DNA from: CAZRIP01 sp964600165
GTDB lineage: Bacteria > Elusimicrobiota > Elusimicrobia > UBA1565 > UBA9628
Direction: 5' to 3'
NCBI GenBank assembly: GCA_964600165.1
Contig: CAZRIP010000114.1
Span: 1 to 11,385, forward strand
Length of the DNA stretch: 11,385 bases
Numbering within the stretch: position 1 is the stretch's first letter; each line of letters opens with the position of its first letter. The notes under the pieces were generated by a model. The model did no database searches and was not told where the DNA came from. It saw only the letters and a program-made list of their open reading frames with translations. Below, piece after piece: positions 5,963 through 11,385 of the stretch. The position numbers were made by a program, and so were the translations under genes.

Positions 5963-6850
5963 GTGAGCCCCACCGTCCTCGCGATCATCGTCGCCGTCGC
6001 GGCGCTTCTCGTCGCCTGCTGGTTCGGCGCCGGCGTGATCCTCTATCCGCCGCGCATGAGCCGAAACGACGTCTACCCCGAGCAGTTCGGCCTGCGCTAC
6101 GAGAAAGTCTCTTTCAAGTCCGCGGACGGCGTCGAGCTGCGCGGCTGGTTCCTCCCCTCGCCCCACGGTCCATCCGAGCGCCGGACGATCCTCATGTGCC
6201 ACGGCTGGGGCGACAACAAGGGCGATCTTCTGAAGTTCACGCATTACCTCAACGAGAAAGCGGGCTTCAATCTTTTCTATTTCGACTTCCGTTCGCACGG
6301 CGAAAGCGGCGGAGAGATCACGACGATGGGCTTCTACGAGATCAGGGATTTCGCGGCGGCCATCGATTATCTGCGCCGCGAGAAGCCCGCCTACCTCGAA
6401 AGGCTCGGCGTCTTCGGGCTCTCGATGGGCGCGGCCGTCGCGGCGATGGCGCTGCCCGAGCACCCGGAGGCCAAGGCCGTCGTCCTCGAGAGCCCTTTCA
6501 CGACGTACCGGCGCGTGGTCCGGCAGTACGGCTGGATCCATCATCACGTGCCGTACTGGCCGCTCGTCTGGATCGCCCTGCTGTTTCTCAAGATCCGCGT
6601 CGGCGAACCGCGCGTCGACGAGTACAGCCCGCTCAACTTCATCAAGAGGATCGCCCCGAGGCCTCTGCTGATGATCGGCGGAGGCGACGACCGCTTGATG
6701 CTCGAATCCGACGTCCGCTAGCTCTTCGACGCCGCGGGCGATCCCAAGCAGCTCTGGATCATCCCCGGAGCGACCCACGGCAAATGTCACGAGACCGGCG
6801 GCCTCGAGTACGAGACGCGGATCGCCGGGTTCTTCTCGCGCAACCTCTGA
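5963..6850 (+). pseudogene. Membrane-anchored alpha/beta hydrolase with an in-frame TAG before the catalytic histidine
   Basis: From GTG at 5963 the frame has a transmembrane anchor (about residues 4-27) and then an alpha/beta-hydrolase domain. CHGWGD (79-84) is the oxyanion loop, DFRSHGES (108-115) follows, GLSMG (152-156) carries nucleophile Ser154, and MIGGGDDRLM (237-246) holds the likely catalytic Asp. At codon 253 there is a TAG (6719-6721). The same frame continues for 42 clean family-like codons to TGA at 6848-6850, including LWIIPGATHGKCHE with the expected catalytic histidine (272). Termination at the TAG would give a 252-residue product without that histidine. The original end at 6850 is supported by the one-base TGATG overlap with the next gene. 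A recent nonsense mutation or a single-base sequence error explains it best. Intact relatives are serine hydrolases; substrate unknown. Confidence 0.8.
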
Positions 6851-7881
6851 TGAAAAAGCCCTCGGCCCTCCTGCTTTCCGCCGGGCTCGCCTGCGGCGCG
6901 CAAAAAGCCTCGGCCGCGCCCAAACGCGTCCAAGTCTACGCCCATCGCGGCGCGCGCGCCTTCGCCCCCGAGAACACGCTGCCGGCGTATCGGACCGGTC
7001 TGCGCATCGGAGCCGACTGGATGGACATGGACGTCGTGTTGACCGAGGACGGCCAGGTGCTCGTCGGCCACGATCCGGTCCTCAATCCCGCGCTGGCGCG
7101 CGAGGGCGGCAAGTACGTCGCGCCCGACTCCGTCGTCGTCGCCGACCACAGCTTGGCCGACCTCAAGCGCTACGACGTCGGCCGCCTCGACAAGACGTCG
7201 GCCTACGGCAAGTTCTTTCCGGATCAGCTCGCCGTCGACGGCACGCGCATGCCGACGCTCGACGAAGTCGCGCGCTACGTCGAGGACGCGGCCAAGGGCG
7301 GCGTGGGCTATCAGATCGAGCTCAAGACCGACCCGTCGCGGCCCGAGGTCAGCGCCGACCCCGCGGCTTTCGCCAAGTCCGTCTACGCGATCTTGAAGAA
7401 GGACAAGCTCGTCGACCGGGCGGAGATCCAGGCCTTCGACTGGCGCTGCCTCTACGCGCTGCGCAAGCTCGACCCGAAGGTCAAGACGGCGTTCTTGACC
7501 TCGCGCGACAACGAAAAGGGCGGCGTCGACGACCTGTGGTCGTCCGACCCGAAGGTCGCCGGGCTTTGGACCGGCGGCAAGCTCCTGAAAGATTTCGGCT
7601 CTTTGCCCAAGATGGTCAAGGCGTTGGGCGGATACGCGTGGGAGCCTGAAGACGCCGAGCTGACCAAGGAGTCGCTCGACGAGGCGCGCGCCCTCGGCCT
7701 CAAGGTCGTCGTCTGGACCTGGCCCGAGAAGAGCGGCTCGATCTTCGACGCGGCCATGGCCGCCAAGCTCATCGACTGGGGCGTCGACGGCATCATCACC
7801 GACGACCCGGGACGCCTCGACTCGATGCTCGCCGCGCGCGGGCTGCCGGTGCCGCCGCGCTTCGACGCGCCCGCGCCCTGA
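6850..7881 (+). CDS. Secreted glycerophosphodiester phosphodiesterase family protein
   Basis: GDPD enzymes cleave glycerophosphodiesters to glycerol-3-phosphate and an alcohol, usually for phosphate or lipid salvage. The 343-residue protein starts with a signal peptide (about 1-22, ending KASA before APK), so it probably works in the periplasm or outside the cell. Catalytic motifs are YAHRGARAFAPENT (30-43) with His32, Arg33 and Glu41, then DMDVVLTEDGQVLVGHD (59-75) with metal-ligand acidic residues and His74, and QIELKT (155-160) with Glu157. QAFDW (194-198) and VDGIITDDPG (312-321) close the TIM barrel. The usual E-x-D metal pair reads D-x-D (Asp59/Asp61), a conservative change. Its ATG overlaps the preceding hydrolase TGA by one base, and its own TGA overlaps panC likewise, so it is translated within the panB-panC operon. 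Confidence 0.92.
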   Translation: MKKPSALLLSAGLACGAQKASAAPKRVQVYAHRGARAFAPENTLPAYRTGLRIGADWMDMDVVLTEDGQVLVGHDPVLNPALAREGGKYVAPDSVVVADHSLADLKRYDVGRLDKTSAYGKFFPDQLAVDGTRMPTLDEVARYVEDAAKGGVGYQIELKTDPSRPEVSADPAAFAKSVYAILKKDKLVDRAEIQAFDWRCLYALRKLDPKVKTAFLTSRDNEKGGVDDLWSSDPKVAGLWTGGKLLKDFGSLPKMVKALGGYAWEPEDAELTKESLDEARALGLKVVVWTWPEKSGSIFDAAMAAKLIDWGVDGIITDDPGRLDSMLAARGLPVPPRFDAPAP

Positions 7882-8687
7882 TGCTTAAGATCGTCGCGAC
7901 CCCGGACGCGCTGCGACGCCTGTCCGATCGGTGGAGACGCGAGGGCCGGACGATCGGCTTCGTGCCGACGATGGGCGCGCTGCACGAAGGCCACGCGTCG
8001 CTGATCCGCCGCGCGGCCGAGGAGTGCGGCCGCGTCGTCGTCTCGATCTTCGTCAACCCCAAGCAGTTCGGCCCGAAGGAGGACTTCGCGCGCTACCCGC
8101 GGACCTTCGCCGCCGACAAGAAGCTCTGCGCGAAGGCCGGCGCCCACGCGATCTACTTCCCCTCCGCCCAGGCCATGTATCCGCCGGGTTTTTCGACCAC
8201 GGTCTCCGTCTCCGGGGTGACCGCGCCGCTCGAGGGCGCGCGCCGGCCCGGCCACTTCGACGGCGTGGCCACCGTCGTCGCGAAGCTCTTGATCGCGGCG
8301 CGGCCGGACCGCGCGTACTTCGGCGAAAAGGATTTCCAGCAGCTCGCCGTCGTGCGCCGCCTGGCCGCCGACCTCGACCTCGGCTGCGCGATCGTCGGCT
8401 GCCGGATCGTGCGCGAGAGAGACGGGCTGGCGATGTCCTCGCGCAACCGCTACCTCTCTCCTTCGGAAAGGGCCGCCGCGCCGCTCATCCACCGGGCGCT
8501 CGCGCTGGGACCCGGCAAAGCCCGCGCCGCGATGAGAAAAATCCCCGGCGCGAAGCTCGACTACGTCGAGCTCGTGGACGCGGACACGTTCCGCAAGCCC
8601 ACGCCTAAAACCAAGAGAAGGAGGCTGCTCGCCGCGGTGCGCCTGGGCGCGACGCGGTTGATTGACAATACGGACATCAGTTGTTAA
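7881..8687 (+). CDS. panC: Pantothenate synthetase (pantoate-beta-alanine ligase)
   Basis: PanC activates pantoate with ATP and joins it to beta-alanine, giving pantothenate. The 268-residue protein has PTMGALHEGHASLIR (29-43) with the nucleotidyltransferase HIGH-like motif HEGH. SIFVNPKQFGPKEDFARYPR (55-74), RPGHFDGVATVVAKLL (122-137), FGEKDFQQL (148-156) and SSRNRYLS (186-193, the KMSKS-like loop) follow. The C-terminal dimer domain looks about 15 residues shorter than in E. coli (283 residues in total), between the RALALG helix and LDYVELVDADTF. The ATG shares one base with the TGA of the phosphodiesterase gene. panD and a ketopantoate reductase are not in the window. The stop codon TAA is also the beginning of the -10 box of the next gene. 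Confidence 0.96.
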   Translation: MLKIVATPDALRRLSDRWRREGRTIGFVPTMGALHEGHASLIRRAAEECGRVVVSIFVNPKQFGPKEDFARYPRTFAADKKLCAKAGAHAIYFPSAQAMYPPGFSTTVSVSGVTAPLEGARRPGHFDGVATVVAKLLIAARPDRAYFGEKDFQQLAVVRRLAADLDLGCAIVGCRIVRERDGLAMSSRNRYLSPSERAAAPLIHRALALGPGKARAAMRKIPGAKLDYVELVDADTFRKPTPKTKRRRLLAAVRLGATRLIDNTDISC

Positions 8688-8690
8688 CAT
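8662..8690 (+). promoter_or_regulatory. Promoter of the HAMP protein gene inside panC (-35/-10, leaderless type)
   Basis: A perfect TTGACA (8662-8667), a 17-nt spacer and TAACAT (8685-8690) lie at the end of panC. Eight bases later comes the GTG at 8699, so the transcript should begin on or just before the start codon. This is the strongest promoter match in the window and decides the start of the next gene, since an earlier TTG at 8681 would precede the transcription start. Confidence 0.6.
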
Positions 8691-8698
8691 CCTCTCGG

Positions 8699-9283
8699 GT
8701 GACCCAGACGCATCATCAGCCGCCCCACCAGCCCCACTACAAGCGCAAGCAGTTCTGGATCGACGCGCCGCTGCAGCTCCAGATGCTCGGCTACGTCCTC
8801 GCGCTCGTGACCGCGAGCCTTTTGCTCGTCGCGTTCTCGATCCTGCGCGGCCTGTCCTCGGCGTCGGCGGAATCCAAGCAGATCTTCCACTCCCTCGATT
8901 GGGTGCGCGACGCGATCAGCGGCCCGCTCTTGGTCTCCTCGGCGCTGTCCATTCTAGCGGCGGGAGTCCTGACTTTGATATGGTCGCACCGCTTCGCCGG
9001 GCCGCTGCGCGTGCTGTCGTCCGGCATCAACCGGATGAAGCACGGCAACCTGAGCGTGCCGGTGCGCATCCGCGTCACCGACACGCACCAGGAGCTCGCC
9101 AAGGAGTTCGCGCAGATGCAAGACGAGCTGCGCAAGAAGCTCTCGCACGAGCGCGAGCGGGCCGAGGAGCTCGCCAAGAAGCTGCACAAGCTCTCGGAAA
9201 AGATCGGGCACGGCGACCACCACGCCGAGCTCGAGCACGTCGCCAAGGAGCTCAAGGCCTTGGGCTCCGAGTTCCAGCTTTAG
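8699..9283 (+). CDS. Membrane protein with stand-alone HAMP domain and coiled-coil tail
   Basis: The protein has 194 residues from GTG 8699. A His/Pro-rich N-terminus (VTQTHHQPPHQPHYKRK) is followed by a first transmembrane helix (about 27-50), a short extracytoplasmic loop of about 25 residues, and a second helix (about 74-95). A HAMP domain then begins at HRFAGPLRVLSSGINRMKHG and continues through LAKEFAQMQDEL (about 97-144). The rest is a highly charged, heptad-like helix (LRKKLSHERERAEELAKKL onward) ending at FQL. HAMP domains carry signals from membrane sensors to kinase, cyclase or chemotaxis modules; here no output domain follows. It may signal through a partner or be a structural membrane coiled-coil protein. 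Its stop TAG lies 10 bases from the convergent TPR-end stop, with no visible terminator between. Confidence 0.8.
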   Translation: MTQTHHQPPHQPHYKRKQFWIDAPLQLQMLGYVLALVTASLLLVAFSILRGLSSASAESKQIFHSLDWVRDAISGPLLVSSALSILAAGVLTLIWSHRFAGPLRVLSSGINRMKHGNLSVPVRIRVTDTHQELAKEFAQMQDELRKKLSHERERAEELAKKLHKLSEKIGHGDHHAELEHVAKELKALGSEFQL

Positions 9284-9293
9284 GCGCGCCCTC

Positions 9294-11114
9294 CTACTTC
9301 GCGTCCCCGACGATCTTCCTCGTCTCGGCCAAGTCGTCGGCGTAGTCCGGCGGATCAGCGGGAGCCTTGACCGCCTCGAGCTGCCGGAGCAAGGCGCGCG
9401 CTTTCTCGAGCTCGCCGAACTTCACGTAGGCCCGCGCTAGCGAGGGATAGTTCGCGCTGTAATCGGGCGTCAGGCGCACCGCGGTCTCGAATTCCGCCGT
9501 CGCGGCGCGCTTGTCGCCGCCGGCAAAGCCGGGGATCTGCCAAAGCATCTCTCCCAGGACGTGGTGCGCGCCGCCGTGCGACGGATCGATGCGCAGAGTC
9601 TCGCGCATCTCGGCGCGGATCGGCTTGATGAGAGAAAGCGACTTGAGTATGCCCTTGGTCTCGCCGTAGCGGCCCATGGCCACGCCGTACCAGAAGTGGG
9701 CCTCGGCCTGCTGGGGGTCGAGCGCGATCGCCTTTTGCGCCGCGTCCTGCGCCCGCTGGAAGAATTCGAGACGCTCTTTTTTCTTGGTCTTGCTCTCGCC
9801 CTCGCGCACCAGCGCGCGCCCGAGCCGCCACCAGAGACCCGCGTCCGCGCCGCTGACCGAGGCCAGCTTCTCGAGCGCCGACTCGCACTGGTCGAGCTTC
9901 GCGCCCTCGTTGCGATGGAAATAGAGCTGATCGACCTCCTTGAAGCGCTCGCCGGGCTGAGAGAACGCGCAGACGGCCAGCAACGAGGCGAGACCCAGGC
10001 TCTTGACCGCGAGCGCGGTCCCGCGAGACACCCAGCGGCCCGCGTTGCGCAGCGCGCCCTCGCCGCGCGCGCCGGCGTCATCGAGGCCCAAAGCGACGGC
10101 GATCCCGGCCTCGGCGAGCCGCGCGCGGACGCTGGGCTCGACGACGCCGCAGACGCAGGCCACGGGCACGCCTGCGGGCTTGCAAATGCGCGCGAGCTCG
10201 ATCGGCGCCTTGCCGAAGAAGCTCGTCGCGTCGAGGCGTCCTTCGCCCGTGACGACTGCGGAGGCGCGCTTGAGCCGATTCTCGAGACCGACGTGGTGAA
10301 GCACGTACTCCGCTCCGGGCGAGAGCCTCGCCTTGAGGAATGCCAGCAAGCCCGCGCCGAGACCGCCCGCCGCGCCCGACCCGGGAACAGCGGCGACGTC
10401 GGCGCCGAGGTCGCGCTTGACGACGCGCGCGTAACGCCCCAGCGCGAGCTCGATCGTCTTCACCATGGCCTTGGTCGCCCCCTTTTGCGGGCCGTACACC
10501 GCCGCCGACCCGCTCGGGCCGAGCAGCGGATTGATCACATCCGTCAGACCGATCACTTTGACGCCGCGCAAGCGCCGCTTAAGCGAGCCGCAGTCGACGC
10601 GATCGAGCGCAAGCAGCGCCTCGACCCCCGCCGGGAGCTCGCGGCCCTCCTTGTCGAGCAGCCGGCAGCCGAGCGCCTGCGCCATGCCGGCCCCGCCGTC
10701 GCTCGCGGCGCTGCCGCCGAGACCGATCACGATCGCGCGGGCGCCGCCCCGCAGCGCGGCGTCGACGAGCTGGCCCGTGCCGAAAGACGTCGCGCCCATC
10801 GGATCGAGCTTTCCTTTCGGCACGAGCGCTAGGCCGGAGGCGAGCGCCATCTCGATGACCGCCGTTCCGTCGGCGAGCCGTCCATAGGGCGCCTGGCGCT
10901 TCTCGCCGAGCGGACCGCGGACGGGCACGTGGACTCTTCCGCCGCCGCGCGCCGCGAGCAGCGCGTCGATCAGCCCGTCGCCGCCGTCCGAGATCGGCAG
11001 GAGCGCCACCTCGGCGGATGGGAGCGCCTTGAGTACGCCCGCCTTCATGGCCTTGGCGACGTCGAGCACGCAGAGGCTTCCCTTAAAAGCGTTCGGCGCG
11101 ACGATGATCAACAT
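9294..11114 (-). CDS. Glycerate kinase (GarK/GlxK family) fused in frame to a TPR protein
   Basis: One frame joins two unlike proteins; residue numbers start from the ATG at 11114, with an alternative GTG four codons upstream. Residues 1 to about 360 are a full glycerate 2-kinase: PNAFKGSL (7-14), SDGGDG (42-47), IGLGGSAASDGGAGMAQALG (130-149), LTDVINPLLGPSG and VYGPQKGA (190-213), and VVTGEGRLDATSFFGKAP (287-304). It would phosphorylate D-glycerate with ATP. At about 362-386 comes SRGTALAVKSLGLASLLAVCAFSQ, which looks like a signal peptide. After it follows a TPR-type domain with HFWYGVAMGRYGETKGILKS and GGAHHVLGEMLWQIPGFAGG, a pattern of exported TPR proteins. No stop codon separates them. 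A GTG at 10031 sits where the TPR protein could start on its own. True fusion, lost stop codon, or internal initiation are all possible. The kinase assignment is firm; the single-polypeptide reading is not. Confidence 0.82.
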   Translation of the reverse strand: MLIIVAPNAFKGSLCVLDVAKAMKAGVLKALPSAEVALLPISDGGDGLIDALLAARGGGRVHVPVRGPLGEKRQAPYGRLADGTAVIEMALASGLALVPKGKLDPMGATSFGTGQLVDAALRGGARAIVIGLGGSAASDGGAGMAQALGCRLLDKEGRELPAGVEALLALDRVDCGSLKRRLRGVKVIGLTDVINPLLGPSGSAAVYGPQKGATKAMVKTIELALGRYARVVKRDLGADVAAVPGSGAAGGLGAGLLAFLKARLSPGAEYVLHHVGLENRLKRASAVVTGEGRLDATSFFGKAPIELARICKPAGVPVACVCGVVEPSVRARLAEAGIAVALGLDDAGARGEGALRNAGRWVSRGTALAVKSLGLASLLAVCAFSQPGERFKEVDQLYFHRNEGAKLDQCESALEKLASVSGADAGLWWRLGRALVREGESKTKKKERLEFFQRAQDAAQKAIALDPQQAEAHFWYGVAMGRYGETKGILKSLSLIKPIRAEMRETLRIDPSHGGAHHVLGEMLWQIPGFAGGDKRAATAEFETAVRLTPDYSANYPSLARAYVKFGELEKARALLRQLEAVKAPADPPDYADDLAETRKIVGDAK

Positions 11115-11138
11115 ATCATCCGCCACGTGGCGGATGAT
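11115..11138. promoter_or_regulatory. Perfect 24-nt palindrome filling the gdhA-glycerate kinase gap
   Basis: The half-site ATCATCCGCCAC is followed directly by its exact reverse complement. On the minus strand it starts right after the gdhA TAA (11141-11139) and ends right before the glycerate kinase ATG (11114). As RNA it would form a 10-bp stem closed by ACGT. No T-run follows, so it is not a standard intrinsic terminator. It may be an operator for a dimeric regulator, or a hairpin that controls translation of the kinase or the mRNA 3' end of gdhA. Confidence 0.6.
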
Positions 11139-11385
11139 TTACGGAAACGTCCCGCGGATGCGGACGGCTTTGGCCAGGCGATTGAGGCCGACGATGAACG
11201 CCGCCAGGCGCATGTCGACTTTTTCGCGCTCGGCGACGGCGTTGACGTCGCGGAAGGCGGCGACGATGATGTCTTGGAGCCGCGCGTTGATCTCCTTCTC
11301 GCTCCAGAAGAACGACTGGATGTCCTGGACCCACTCGAAGTAGCTGACGGTCACGCCGCCAGCGTTGGCGAGGATGTCCGGGACC
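11139..11385 (-). CDS. gdhA: Glutamate dehydrogenase, C-terminal 81 residues (5' part outside window)
   Basis: The frame enters from the right edge and ends with TAA at 11139. The visible residues include VPDILANAGGVTVSYFEWVQ, a strongly conserved part of the NAD(P)-binding domain of Glu/Leu/Phe/Val dehydrogenases. The closing helices follow, ending MRLAAFIVGLNRLAKAVRIRGTFP, with the R-G-x-x-P end typical of glutamate dehydrogenases. The enzyme interconverts glutamate with 2-oxoglutarate and ammonia in the cytoplasm. The N-terminal substrate domain and the residues that set NAD versus NADP preference are outside the window, so coenzyme use cannot be called. The downstream glycerate kinase gene is separated only by a 24-nt palindrome. 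Confidence 0.92.
   Translation of the reverse strand, partial: VPDILANAGGVTVSYFEWVQDIQSFFWSEKEINARLQDIIVAAFRDVNAVAEREKVDMRLAAFIVGLNRLAKAVRIRGTFP

Noticed and set aside
6719..6721. UAG recoded as an amino acid throughout the genome
   Set aside because: Several neighbouring genes end correctly at TAG (3003-3005, 4634-4636, 9281-9283, 9294-9296), so TAG works as a stop here.
7452..8690. Minus-strand open frame opposite the phosphodiesterase and panC genes
   Set aside because: It is an antisense shadow of two well-identified genes and shows no recognisable domain.
9284..9293. Bidirectional terminator between the convergent HAMP and TPR genes
   Set aside because: Only ten bases separate the stops and no stem with a T-run is present there.
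9561..10832. Plus-strand open frame opposite the glycerate kinase-TPR gene
   Set aside because: Low-complexity Arg/Ala/Glu-rich translation with no motif; explained by GC-rich codon bias of the minus-strand gene.
1..11385. CRISPR array, insertion sequence, prophage or defence system
   Set aside because: No regularly spaced repeats, transposase, integrase, phage or defence-effector motifs; the genes are mainly metabolic and share uniform GC-rich style.

Overview
This is a GC-rich bacterial chromosome segment, densely packed, with genes abutting or overlapping by one base and almost no intergenic space. No mobile element, tRNA, rRNA or CRISPR array is visible. The families present are ordinary bacterial housekeeping genes plus a few lineage-type proteins: a TPR protein, a two-helix membrane protein and a stand-alone HAMP protein. 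A high-GC Elusimicrobiota or delta-proteobacterium-like genome would fit, but I infer this from gene style only and no marker gene settles it.

Layout. (1) 1-3326, minus strand: a helix-turn-helix regulator (3326-3003), a half-length TauE/SafE-type membrane protein that may be a remnant (2929-2516), a VAT-1-like quinone oxidoreductase (2515-1502), a single-domain response regulator (1445-1053), and an SGNH/GDSL hydrolase running off the left edge (1040-1). (2) 3327-3527: a divergent intergenic region with a long imperfect inverted repeat and a TATAAT box directly before dapB. (3) 3528-9283, plus strand: dapB, a two-TM hypothetical protein, folK, panB, an alpha/beta hydrolase interrupted by an in-frame TAG, a secreted glycerophosphodiester phosphodiesterase, panC and a membrane HAMP protein. 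(4) 9294-11385, minus strand: the 3' end of glutamate dehydrogenase, then one long reading frame joining a glycerate kinase to a TPR protein.

How the genes work together. folK, panB and panC form the familiar folate/pantothenate neighbourhood. FolK acts in the route to tetrahydrofolate, and PanB consumes 5,10-methylene-tetrahydrofolate to make ketopantoate. PanC condenses pantoate with beta-alanine. dapB (lysine and peptidoglycan precursor) heads the block. The hydrolase and phosphodiesterase sit between panB and panC with one-base TGATG junctions, which implies co-translation rather than shared chemistry.

Most notable: several transcription units appear leaderless, with a -10-like box 6-8 nt before the start codon and no Shine-Dalgarno. 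A glycerate kinase frame runs straight through a signal-peptide-like segment into a TPR protein. The whole gdhA-glycerate kinase spacer is a perfect 24-nt palindrome. A single in-frame TAG removes the catalytic histidine of an otherwise intact hydrolase.
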